Source: Dethiobacter alkaliphilus (GTDB taxonomy: Bacteria; Bacillota; Dethiobacteria; DTU022; UBA8154). From it: a DNA stretch of 64,000 nt. Every line of letters starts with the position of its first letter. The first letter of the stretch is position 1. The DNA is taken from assembly GCA_016841605.1 (NCBI GenBank), contig JAENYV010000008.1:38138-102137 (forward strand). Reading direction: 5' to 3'. Position numbers and translations under genes: made by a program. The notes beneath the pieces were generated by a model, which was not told where the DNA came from, ran no database searches, and saw only the letters and a list, made by a program, of their open reading frames with translations. Positions 44,122 through 51,565 of the stretch are shown piece after piece.

Positions 44122-44704
44122 TTAAACCTTGGAGTAGCTTGTATCTTGAGTATTTCCTCAAATTTGGTTAAATTACGTAGAAAAAGCTTCATCTTGATTG
44201 GGCGGACAAATGGCAACCAAAAACATACATAAGACGATAAATAGTAATCGGTAACCGGAAACCAATTTCTGTTTGCTTAACTAATAGCGATGCCCATTCA
44301 CTAATGGACAACATGTTCTTTTCGGAGTATCCCGAATTATGTAAATCTGATTATTACATACTGAAACAAATTAAAATTATTGAAAAAATAATTTATGGCA
44401 AACCAATATATAAAAATAGATTTAAAACAATTTTCTTCAATAGGAATTGAATAAAACTCATAAAATAGACGGGAGTGCCGATTATATCGGCACTCCCGTC
44501 TATTTTAGCCGTAAAAAGTTAATACAGATGAAACTTGAGTTTTCTTTTCTGGTTGTATGTAAACTGGTTTAGAAAACTGTTCGCCGGGTTCACGGGGTGT
44601 AAAAATTACTGCCCCATTTTCTTTTTCCTCTCAATTATCTGTTCCTTCAGCCAAAAGGTCTTCAGTAATTTAGAGCTGGTGCAAATTTTAAGGAGGTGAG
44701 AAGA
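44122..44704. other. Non-coding stretch with a perfect hairpin
   Basis: No gene is supported. The main feature is the 45-nt hairpin at 44462-44506. The last 20 bp carry the ribosome site of the next gene (AAGGAGGTGAG). Confidence 0.5.
44462..44506. terminator. Perfect 21-bp inverted repeat (terminator)
   Basis: AAAATAGACGGGAGTGCCGAT and its exact complement flank a 3-nt loop, with A- and T-rich ends. It is a strong bidirectional terminator that isolates the cassette and intron from the recombinase and mob genes. Confidence 0.85.
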
Positions 44705-45235
44705 ATGCAGACAGTAGAGCCTATTAGAGATCCGAAGAAGCTGAATGCGATAAAAAAATATTTTCGTGGCAAGAACTTGAGGGATTACGTTTTGTTTGTC
44801 CTGGGGATAAATACAGGGCTAAGGAACGGGGATCTGAAATCATTAAAAATTAGCGATGTCCAGAACGGCACCGGAAAAGTCCGTGACAGAATATACATCC
44901 ACGAGAATAAGACCGGCAAGGAGAAAACATTCCGGATCAATGAGACCGCACAGAAGGCACTGAAAGAATATCTTGCTACACGGCCAGGAGTAGAGCCGGA
45001 AGAACTGCTCTTTCCCAGCCGGGAGGGTGGCCGAGAGCTAACCAGTCAGCAGATTAGAAATATCATCCTCAGCGCAGCCAGGGCGGTCGGAGTTACAGAG
45101 CGGATCGGGGCGACAACGTTAAAGAAAACTTTTGGCTACCATGCACGAAAGAAAGGTGTAGCAGTGGAGATCTTAATGCGTATTTTTAATCACTTTTGGC
45201 CGGGAGTAACGCAAAGGTATATTGGGATTTCTTAA
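44705..45235 (+). CDS. Short tyrosine-recombinase-like protein with altered active site
   Basis: A 176-aa catalytic-domain-only member of the phage integrase family, from ATG 44705 (AAGGAGGTGAG upstream). Arg40 (NTGLRNGDL), a beta-hairpin Lys (K69 or K72), His163 (FNHFWPG) and the nucleophile Tyr172 (RYIGI) are present. The HxLR box, normally H-T-L-R-K-T-F, reads T137-T-L-K140-K-T-F, so both the His and the second catalytic Arg are replaced. Recombination activity is therefore doubtful; it may bind DNA only. Length fits the small plasmid/ICE subfamily, which lacks the N-terminal arm domain. Confidence 0.85.
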   Translation: MQTVEPIRDPKKLNAIKKYFRGKNLRDYVLFVLGINTGLRNGDLKSLKISDVQNGTGKVRDRIYIHENKTGKEKTFRINETAQKALKEYLATRPGVEPEELLFPSREGGRELTSQQIRNIILSAARAVGVTERIGATTLKKTFGYHARKKGVAVEILMRIFNHFWPGVTQRYIGIS

Positions 45236-45594
45236 GAGGAAATAGAAGATATTTACATGGACCTGAATATTTAGCTTTACTTATCTTACTCCCAAAAATG
45301 GAAATAGAGTATTGACAAAAAAAGTAATCATAGAAAATATTTTCTAATTACGAAAACTGGCAGCGGAAAAAAGTGAACCAATTTCGTTCAGCCAGTTTTT
45401 TCCTGTTTTCAGAAGTCGAGAGATTTCCCATAGCCCTTTCTGCTGATGTAATCTCTATCTTTTTACCTGGCAAGATTCGCCTTCGGCTATCCGTTTTTTG
45501 CTGACGCTCAAACGGAAGCCTCCTGGCCAAGTCTTGCTGGTGGCTTCGCCCCCAGACCCCCAAGGTGTAAATTCCAAGATATGGAGGTGATATA
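45236..45594. other. Candidate oriT region upstream of mobC
   Basis: This 359-bp gene-free segment precedes mobC. It includes a nested hairpin (AACTGGC 45355-45361 with GCCAGTT 45391-45397; inner TGAAC/GTTCA) followed by T-run, then a G+C-rich block with GGTGGCTTCGCCCCCAGACC at about 45539-45558. Relaxase genes usually have their origin of transfer in such a position. I cannot point to the nick site. Confidence 0.4.
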
Positions 45595-45945
45595 GTGAGT
45601 GAAAATCGTCGCAGGCAATGCCAAATTTTGGTCCGTTTTTCCCAGGAAGAACTATCCATAATCAAGGTAAAAGCAGAGAAGGCAGGACTAACTGAGGCTA
45701 GTTTTCTCCGCGAATCTGCCCTGGGGAAAAAGATAGTAGCACCTTCCTTTTCCCAAGAAGAAGAAAAAATTATAAAGCGCCAAATCAAAGGTATCGGAAA
45801 CAACCTTAATCAGTTAACGAAGTTAGCCCATGAAAGAAAAATTAAAGGGGACGGTCTCGTTGGGAAAATTGATTGCTTCAAGGAGGTGACAGAAAAACTA
45901 TGGCAACTATTATGCTCGGCAATACAAAGCGAGCGGGGGCATTGA
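45595..45945 (+). CDS. mobC: MobC-like relaxosome accessory protein
   Basis: A 116-aa protein from GTG 45595 (ATGGAGGTGATATA upstream). It has a ribbon-helix-helix-like start (ILVRFSQEELSIIKVKAEKA) and the MobC core (IKGIGNNLNQLTKLAHE). MobC proteins bind oriT and help the relaxase open the strands. It overlaps the relaxase gene by 46 bp. Confidence 0.88.
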   Translation: MSENRRRQCQILVRFSQEELSIIKVKAEKAGLTEASFLRESALGKKIVAPSFSQEEEKIIKRQIKGIGNNLNQLTKLAHERKIKGDGLVGKIDCFKEVTEKLWQLLCSAIQSERGH

Positions 45946-47288
45946 TCAACTATTGCAAAAACAAAACTCAGAATATCGGAGAGAGAGACGGTTATAACAT
46001 AGACCCGGAACGAGCACAAGCGCAGATGCTTGTTACCCGCCAGATGTATCAGAAAAACGACGGTATACAGGCTCATCATGTCATCCAAAGTTTTGTTCCT
46101 GGGGAGATTCGGGACCCCCAAGAAGCAAACCGCATCGGGCGTGAACTTGCGGAGAGAATAGCTCCCGGCTTCGAAGTTGCGATATATACACATTCAGATC
46201 GAGATCACATACATAATCATCTCGTGATTAACAGTGTAAATTTTGAAACTGGGAAAAAATATCATTCAGACCGGAAACAATTAAACCGAATCAGAGATGA
46301 AAGCAACCGGCTTTGCCAGGAGCAAGGGTTAGCCAAGATTCAGAGTCATGCGAAAGAAAATTTAACAATGGCCGAATACAAACTGGCCGAGCGAGGCCAG
46401 AGGCTTTGGAAAGATGAACTCAGAACAAGCATAGAAACAGCAAAGGAAAAGACTTCAACTCTTCAGGAGATGAAGTCTTTTTTAAAGAAGACATACAACA
46501 TTGAAATGAAAATCCAAGAGAAAAACATTAGTTTTCTACATCCGGAAAAACAGAAATATTGCCGGGGTAAGACCTTGGGAAACAGCTACACGAAGGAGGC
46601 TATAGAGAATGACTATCGAGAGGGAGCGAGCCAGGTTAGAGCCGTTGAGTACGGAGAGCAGCGAAGAGACGACATCCGAGAAAGAATCCATTTCCGGCAG
46701 GCTGATGGAAGCTCTTATCCAAATCAACAGCGAGCAGACGATTATCCGCAAAGAAGTCGAGCAGGCGATGAGCCAGCTCCTGAGCTTAGCCGAGGCAGCG
46801 AACAAGGCAGAGAAAGAGCAGTTGAATTTAGTGCAGAGCGTGAAAAAATTGCTGGAAGAAGTCAGAGCGGACTTGAACGAGACGAAGCAACAAAGAGAAT
46901 TGCGGGGGGTAGAGTACATGCAAGCGAACCGGGACACGGCGGCCCGGCTGGTGGAAATTACTCAAAAATTGGAATACATAAAGAAGCCGGTCGAGAAACC
47001 GCCGCTGAAAGAAGTGCTAATGAGAACAGGAATTATCGCGATGTCGAGCATTTTGGGCGGGACAATCATGTTCCTGGTGTTCCTACTCCTGCAAGCGTAG
47101 TTAATCAATCTTGGAAAGGACTTATTAGAGCTATCGAAAAAGAACGTGCTCAGGCTGAATTACAAGCCGAACGAATGAAGATAAGCACAGCGAAGAAAGA
47201 AGAAGTACAGAAAAAACTTCCAGAAAAAGCAAAAGAAAAAATTAGAAATAGATTAGACAGCGAAGAAGAGCTTGAACCGGAAAGGTAA
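45900..47288 (+). CDS. MOBP-type relaxase (MobA/VirD2 family)
   Basis: A 462-aa relaxase from ATG 45900, preceded by AGGAGGTGAC inside mobC. The nucleophile is probably Tyr18 (ALINYCKNK). The metal-binding triad appears as H98-S-D and HIHNH (H103, H105, H107), followed by LVINSVNFETGKKYH. It should nick oriT and lead the strand into a helper's secretion channel. The C-terminal half, from about residue 235, is unusually rich in Arg, Glu, Gly and Ser with little hydrophobic pattern, because a second gene is written in another frame over the same DNA (46609-47100). Confidence 0.9.
   Translation: MATIMLGNTKRAGALINYCKNKTQNIGERDGYNIDPERAQAQMLVTRQMYQKNDGIQAHHVIQSFVPGEIRDPQEANRIGRELAERIAPGFEVAIYTHSDRDHIHNHLVINSVNFETGKKYHSDRKQLNRIRDESNRLCQEQGLAKIQSHAKENLTMAEYKLAERGQRLWKDELRTSIETAKEKTSTLQEMKSFLKKTYNIEMKIQEKNISFLHPEKQKYCRGKTLGNSYTKEAIENDYREGASQVRAVEYGEQRRDDIRERIHFRQADGSSYPNQQRADDYPQRSRAGDEPAPELSRGSEQGRERAVEFSAEREKIAGRSQSGLERDEATKRIAGGRVHASEPGHGGPAGGNYSKIGIHKEAGRETAAERSANENRNYRDVEHFGRDNHVPGVPTPASVVNQSWKGLIRAIEKERAQAELQAERMKISTAKKEEVQKKLPEKAKEKIRNRLDSEEELEPER
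46609..47100 (+). CDS. Overprinted MobB/MbeB-like coiled-coil membrane protein
   Basis: 163 codons lying wholly inside the relaxase gene in the +1 frame. ATG 46609 has AAGGAGG nine bases upstream, an ideal site. The product is helical with a long coiled coil (IRKEVEQAMSQLLSLAEAAN, VKKLLEEVRADLNETKQQ) and a C-terminal transmembrane segment (IIAMSSILGGTIMFLVFLLL). ColE1-type plasmids have the same arrangement, with mbeB/mbeD inside mbeA, where the small proteins aid relaxase stability or membrane contact. The hydrophobic tail and the ribosome site show that this is not a chance frame. Confidence 0.8.
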   Translation: MTIERERARLEPLSTESSEETTSEKESISGRLMEALIQINSEQTIIRKEVEQAMSQLLSLAEAANKAEKEQLNLVQSVKKLLEEVRADLNETKQQRELRGVEYMQANRDTAARLVEITQKLEYIKKPVEKPPLKEVLMRTGIIAMSSILGGTIMFLVFLLLQA

Positions 47289-47685
47289 ACCCTATCGCCT
47301 TTTATCGAAGTCCCCTCCTGCCTCCTCAACGGGGGGAAGCCCCGTCTTCCAACTTATACATTATTCGACCGGCGTAGGGCGGACGCTGCGCCCTGCTTTA
47401 AAAAAGAGCGCAGGGCACAGCACCCTTCCCATCGCCTGATTTCGTCATCGCAGCTAATCGGGGCATTGTCACTCTTGGCAGCCGGGAAAATCGTTTGCAC
47501 CTGTGGCGCAGAACCACCGCCACAAGTGCTTACCATTCGGGCGCATCGTAGCCGTCCAGGAAAAAGAACCTGGCCGTCCACCATGCGCCAAGTAAACGTC
47601 GTCATCGGGATTACAAAGATTAATTAGTTTCAAAGGCATTGAGCTAGTCACTTTTAAAGGCATTTTTAAAGAAACCCTATTCCCC

Positions 47686-47706
47686 AACCCCCTCAAGGGG
47701 GTTTTT
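47686..47706 (+). terminator. Terminator downstream of the mob genes
   Basis: AACCCCC and GGGGGTT with a 4-nt loop, followed by TTT, about 400 bp after the relaxase stop. Confidence 0.7.
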
Positions 47707-47747
47707 AGCAGGGGGGAGGCAAAGTCAAAAACAAAGGCAATAGCTGG

Positions 47748-47776
47748 AGCAATTCCTTACGGAATTGCTTTTCTTT
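47748..47776 (+). terminator. Second hairpin with T-rich tail
   Basis: AGCAATTCC and GGAATTGCT with loop TTAC are followed by TTTTCTTTTT. Confidence 0.7.
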
Positions 47777-48090
47777 TTGCAAGAGGGATAGGAGAGTTTA
47801 CGCCCTCCGCTCCCTTGTCAAGGCCAAGCCGGGTGAGCATATCCTCCCTCGCTCTTGAGATTTTGCCAAAAAACGCTTCGCAAAGGCAAAAACTCCTCCG
47901 CTCAGTCCGGTATCCCTCCCCCGGTGGCGCAAAAAGCGTGCGCCAGCCTTGACTGCGCTCCCTGCGGGCTAGGAGAAAAGAATCAGCCCTCTTGCAAAAA
48001 AAAAGTTTTTTCAGGGATGAAAGGATTAAGGATCGCACCCCCTAATCCCCCAGTCCCTGGGAGACTTTAGCAAATAAAGGAGGAAAACAA

Positions 48091-48300
48091 ATGAAAAAGG
48101 ATCTAATTTTTGAAAACGACAACGGGAGAACGTATTCGATTATCGCCGGTAATGACCATTTTGCATTTTTGCGGGATATGGACCGCGGCAAATATGTCAT
48201 TGCGAGAGGGCTGAACTGGGAGACAAAATGCTGGGCTGGGGGGAGCTATTTCAACGAAGACGAGTTTGGAATTGCAGTTAAAGCTTTCATGGAGAGTTGA
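48091..48300 (+). CDS. Small hypothetical protein, 69 aa
   Basis: ATG 48091 follows AAAGGAGGAAAACAA. The product (LIFENDNGRTYSIIAGNDHF, YVIARGLNWETKCWAGGSYF) looks like a small soluble beta-rich protein. Its family is unknown to me. It leads a run of three genes on the same strand that end at a terminator at 49.4 kb. Confidence 0.7.
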   Translation: MKKDLIFENDNGRTYSIIAGNDHFAFLRDMDRGKYVIARGLNWETKCWAGGSYFNEDEFGIAVKAFMES

Positions 48301-48367
48301 AAGATGGGGGAGAACAGGTTCTTAGTTACCGAAGCTGTTATCTCCAAAAGAAAGGAGATGGAAGATA

Positions 48368-48982
48368 GTGTCAAACGTAGTGAGGGCAGGAAATGAGCTA
48401 CTTACCATATTTCACGAAGCAAACAAAAAATACTTTGGAGGCAAGCTGCCAACTCCGGAGATAACAATTCAGGCAGCCGGACGGAAAGCAGCTCTGGGAT
48501 GGATTACAACGGCTAAAATCTGGAAAAACGATAACGGCGGCAATTATGAAATCAACATCTGCGCTGAATACCTTGCCAGGGAATTGCCCGAGGTAGTGGC
48601 GACGTTGCTCCATGAAATGGCTCACTTTTGGAATATCGTTCACAACATCAAGGACACTTCAAGCCATCAGTATCATAACAAGAATTTTAAAAGGGCGGCA
48701 GAGCTGGCCGGGCTGGAAGTGCTTAAAACAGAAAAGTTTGGTTATGCCAACACGAAGCCCACGGCAGAGACCATCAGCTTTATGGAGTCAATAAATATAA
48801 ACGATTCAGTGTTCCGGACATTTCGAGCAGGCGGCCTGCTGGACGAGGACGGCAGGCCAAGGAAAAAGAAAGGCAGCGGTAAGATGAAGAAGTGGAGTTG
48901 CGGATGCACGAACGTTCGCTGCGCTGTTGAGCTCGTGGCGGTCTGCGAAAAGTGTGGTAATAGTTTTGAGCTTGTAGAGTAA
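48368..48982 (+). CDS. SprT-like zinc metallopeptidase
   Basis: A 204-aa protein from GTG 48368 (AAAGGAGATGG upstream). The SprT core shows the HExxH site HEMAHFWN near residue 80 with a third His in QYHNKNFKRAA, then a C-terminal zinc ribbon (CGCTNVRC and CEKCGNSF). SprT/Spartan-like proteins are linked to cleavage of DNA-protein crosslinks, which a relaxase covalently joined to DNA resembles. A role in clearing such adducts on this element is speculation. Confidence 0.85.
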   Translation: MSNVVRAGNELLTIFHEANKKYFGGKLPTPEITIQAAGRKAALGWITTAKIWKNDNGGNYEINICAEYLARELPEVVATLLHEMAHFWNIVHNIKDTSSHQYHNKNFKRAAELAGLEVLKTEKFGYANTKPTAETISFMESININDSVFRTFRAGGLLDEDGRPRKKKGSGKMKKWSCGCTNVRCAVELVAVCEKCGNSFELVE

Positions 48983-49020
48983 AGTTGTAGTTTAAACCAC
49001 AAAAAGGAGATGCTGAGAAA

Positions 49021-49368
49021 ATGGATTTTGAGAAAAATTTTCTGGAAGAAAATGAAAACATGGATGTTGATGTGCTCAAGCTTATGGAAGATTTTTTAAA
49101 TTTGGTTACGCAGAAAGTGCTCTCTGATCCGATGAAGTTGAGCGACTTACTCAAGGATAAGCAAGAAAAATTAGCGGCTGCACGGAAAAAAATCCTGGCT
49201 ACAACAAACTTAGAAATATTTGAAGAATACGAGGCTTTGCGAAATGAGTGCGATAAAAAAATTTATAAGGAGTTTGTCAAACATGGTTTGGCTGGCCGCA
49301 AGGCTATGAAAAAAATGCTGCAAAAGGCCGAGGACGCTCCGACCAGGCAAGTCTCAAGCGCCCTCTAA
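49021..49368 (+). CDS. Hypothetical helical protein, 115 aa
   Basis: ATG 49021 follows AAAAAGGAGATGCTGAGAAA. The product is acidic at the N-terminus and basic at the C-terminus, all helical (LLKDKQEKLAAARKKILATT, HGLAGRKAMKKMLQKAEDA). I do not recognise the family. It is the last gene of the small operon with SprT; a terminator follows. Confidence 0.65.
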   Translation: MDFEKNFLEENENMDVDVLKLMEDFLNLVTQKVLSDPMKLSDLLKDKQEKLAAARKKILATTNLEIFEEYEALRNECDKKIYKEFVKHGLAGRKAMKKMLQKAEDAPTRQVSSAL

Positions 49369-49374
49369 AAAACA

Positions 49375-49402
49375 CCCAAGATGGATTAAATTCCATCTTG
49401 GG
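49375..49402 (+). terminator. Hairpin after the SprT operon
   Basis: CCCAAGATGGA and TCCATCTTGGG are perfectly complementary around a 6-nt loop; no strong T-run follows. Confidence 0.6.
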
Positions 49403-49700
49403 GACATTATATCACATCCAAAGAGTCTGGAGTAAAAAAATGTGGGGCGCAATTTTTGCTAGGCTTTTTTTGCAATGGTTACCTGTTTAATATTTGTGAC
49501 GAATGTGTGAGGGCGTGTAGAGCAATTTTACTGTCGAGGGAATTGTAGTTATAACACAAAGCTGTGCACGCCTCTGCACAATTCAAAAATTCTGTTTTGT
49601 GGAAGAGCGTTTAGTTGCACCAAGCAGTTTTCTTATTTCATCATAGGGAAACTCTTGTTTTACTTTATTGCTTGGTTCAAAACATGTATCTTTCAGTTCC
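49403..49700. other. Gap downstream of hicB with a relic open frame
   Basis: On the minus strand a frame without a start codon reads VKQEFPYDEIRKLLGATKR, echoing VKQEFPDDE of the small protein at 35094-35273; the DNA at 49642-49665 and 35162-35185 is almost the same. This is probably a fragment of a second copy. Nothing else is seen. Confidence 0.4.
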
Positions 49701-50090
49701 TTATTTAGCGCGACGAGATTTACCGGACGGATGCCCGACACTGCGGGCTAGTTGGTAGTTAATATACTGATTGAGGCTGACGTTTTCCTCTTTGGCTTTC
49801 ACAACCAAAGTACGGTGAAGAGACTTGGGCATACGAATATTAAATTTGCCTGAGTATTCTTCTCTTACGGTTGGCTCGGGAATTTTTTTTCCATCTTGCA
49901 GGGCAATATCAAGCCAACCCCTTTTTGCATCTTGTATCATTTTATATGCCTCTTCCAGAGTTTGCCCCTGGCTGATGCATCCGGGAAGCTCCGGGATTTC
50001 AATGGCATAGCCGCCTTCTTCGGCGGGGTAGAGAACTATCTTGTAAGGTAGTCCGAGGTAATATTTAAGGTCTTTCTTGAGCATTTTCAT
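49701..50090 (-). CDS. hicB: HicB family antitoxin
   Basis: A 129-aa antitoxin. The N-terminal half-RNase-H-like fold shows YYLGLPYKIVLYPAEEGGYA, IEIPELPGCISQGQTLEEA and IQDAKRGWL. The C-terminus has a ribbon-helix-helix DNA-binding part (FNIRMPKSLHRTLVVKAKEE, NVSLNQYINYQLAR). It neutralises HicA and represses the operon. Its ATG overlaps the hicA stop (ATGA), giving the usual toxin-first order. Confidence 0.95.
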   Translation of the reverse strand: MKMLKKDLKYYLGLPYKIVLYPAEEGGYAIEIPELPGCISQGQTLEEAYKMIQDAKRGWLDIALQDGKKIPEPTVREEYSGKFNIRMPKSLHRTLVVKAKEENVSLNQYINYQLARSVGHPSGKSRRAK

Positions 50091-50329
50091 TCTTCACCCA
50101 TCCTTTCAAGGAGTTTTATCGCAGCTACAGCATAAGTGGTTAATATGTATGGTTGGCGGTAAGGGATAGATATCTGTAAAGAGCCTTTAGTGTAATAATA
50201 ATGGCTTGAGCCGCTTCTTGGCTGCCTTCTTGTAAAGCCTGACCTAGTCAGGATTTTATCCAGTTCGTCAAATCTAACCTGTTTGGGGTTGTTCTTTATT
50301 TTTTGTAGGAGTTTTTCAAGTTTACTCAC
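50087..50329 (-). CDS. hicA: HicA family mRNA interferase toxin
   Basis: An 80-aa toxin with a dsRNA-binding-like fold. The catalytic His lies in RQPRSGSSHYYY, and SLQISIPYRQPYILTTYAVA completes the family pattern. The chain is longer than the most compact HicA proteins because of an N-terminal helix. It cleaves mRNA when free. The start is GTG 50329 with AGAGGTG upstream. Together with hicB it probably stabilises the element in the host. Confidence 0.92.
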   Translation of the reverse strand: MSKLEKLLQKIKNNPKQVRFDELDKILTRSGFTRRQPRSGSSHYYYTKGSLQISIPYRQPYILTTYAVAAIKLLERMGEE

Positions 50330-50348
50330 CGATTACACCTCTGACATA

Positions 50349-50377
50349 ATAGTACTATATATAGTGGCATGCGTCAA
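50349..50377 (-). promoter_or_regulatory. hicAB promoter with a palindromic operator
   Basis: Read leftward, TTGACG (50377-50372) and TACTAT (50354-50349) are 17 bp apart. ACTATATATAGT at 50354-50365 is a perfect 12-bp palindrome in the spacer, touching the -10. It is the expected place for HicB autorepression. Confidence 0.7.
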
Positions 50378-50698
50378 GGGGTGATATTACTAAATATTCT
50401 GCAGAGGAATTACAAAATAAAGATTCCAAAATGCAGGGTAAGGCTAAGGTATTCGGTTTGGATTTTAGCCCTGGGAAGATAGGCATAGAGCCATCATAAT
50501 TAAGCGAATTAGGGCAAAAAAATATTGGACAAGGGGTAAGTATTCGCTTTGGATTTTATATCTTAAAAAACATATGTAGTGATGCATTTCAGGAGCACAG
50601 AATTGATTTGAAAAGGAGGTGGGGCCTGGAGTAGAGAATATTTTTACTGGTGTTGGTTTCCATGTGGTAAGTAAAATATAAAATTTGGAGGTATTGAA
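50378..50698. other. Gap before the cargo genes with a short direct repeat
   Basis: No gene is seen. AAGGTATTCGGTTTGGATTT at 50446-50465 recurs with two changes at about 50537-50556. The end holds the ribosome site (TTGGAGG) of the next gene. Confidence 0.5.
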
Positions 50699-51475
50699 AT
50701 GTTTGGGATAAAAAAACCTGCTTTAATAGTGCTGGCAGTCTTAGTGTTGTTAGCCGCTACAGCAGCCGCAGCCGGAGGGGTAAATGTCTATGTCGATGAC
50801 AACAAAGTCTCTTTCCCTGACCAGCAACCGTTTATCGACGAAAACGCCCGCACTCTTGTTCCGATTCGTTTTATCGCTGAGGAAATGGGAGCAGACGTTG
50901 GCTGGAATGGGGATACGGAGCTTGTTACTATTGAGAAAAAAGATGTATTAATTAAACTGACCATTGGCGAGCAAAAAGCGCAGGTCAACGGGGCATGGAA
51001 GACTTTCGATACCCAGGCAATACTTTACAATGCCCGGACAATGGTGCCCCTGCGGTTCATCAGTGAAACCCTGGAAGCTGCGGTGGAATGGGACGACAAT
51101 ACCAGGACGGTTTATATTAAAACGGACGGAAACGAAAACCCCGTTGAGCCTGGCTATAAAGTTATAAACGGCTTTACAGTGCCGGAAGAAACGGACATGG
51201 TAATTGACGGACAAAATATCCAGGTTAATCGAGAAATAGCTTTCCGTATTGATGTCGGCTTTCCGATGCAGGCCCAGTTAAATCAGATGAAAACGGCATT
51301 AGAGAGCAAATTCGGATCAAATAGCATAATCAATGAAGTTGTGTCCTATGCCAGCCAAAAGACCGATAGGGTTCAAACATTTGAAACAAAATATTTTTAT
51401 ATCGACGGTTACAGAATCGATGTTGGAACATCTGCAGGAAATTACTATATCAGTATTTTAGTACGGAAGCAGTAA
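50699..51475 (+). CDS. Secreted CuAO_N protein (element cargo)
   Basis: A 258-aa protein with a signal peptide (residues 1-25, ending in an Ala-rich stretch), two CuAO_N half-repeats (RTLVPIRFIAEEMGADVGWN, RTMVPLRFISETLEAAVEWD) and a C-terminal domain of about 90 residues starting VINGFTVPEETD that I do not recognise. CuAO_N modules of the same kind occur in the host proteins at 18.3, 19.4 and 34.1 kb. TTGGAGG lies upstream of the start. Confidence 0.8.
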   Translation: MFGIKKPALIVLAVLVLLAATAAAAGGVNVYVDDNKVSFPDQQPFIDENARTLVPIRFIAEEMGADVGWNGDTELVTIEKKDVLIKLTIGEQKAQVNGAWKTFDTQAILYNARTMVPLRFISETLEAAVEWDDNTRTVYIKTDGNENPVEPGYKVINGFTVPEETDMVIDGQNIQVNREIAFRIDVGFPMQAQLNQMKTALESKFGSNSIINEVVSYASQKTDRVQTFETKYFYIDGYRIDVGTSAGNYYISILVRKQ

Positions 51476-51565
51476 GTTGAGATTTAACAATTAAAAAAGA
51501 GTGTAAGAAAAGCGGGGTTCGATATAGATCCTGCTTTTTTATTTCAGAAGGAGGAAAACATACTC

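Larger units (their letters stand above)
47289..48090. other. Gene-free 800-bp segment with hairpins
   Basis: Open frames here have no ribosome sites and no recognisable products. Structures include two terminators (47686-47706 and 47748-47776) and a long-range inverted repeat, CTTTTTGCAAGAGGG at 47773-47787 against CCCTCTTGCAAAAA starting at 47987. Base composition alternates sharply between G+C-rich and A-rich blocks. Possible uses are a replication or transfer origin, or the ruins of old genes. Confidence 0.5.

Noticed and set aside
46536-46937. 133-codon minus-strand frame in the relaxase region
   Set aside because: It is the antisense shadow of two overlapping plus-strand genes; it has no ribosome site.
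47354-48070. Several open frames of 70-95 codons behind the relaxase
   Set aside because: They are on both strands of G+C-rich sequence, without ribosome sites or recognisable products.
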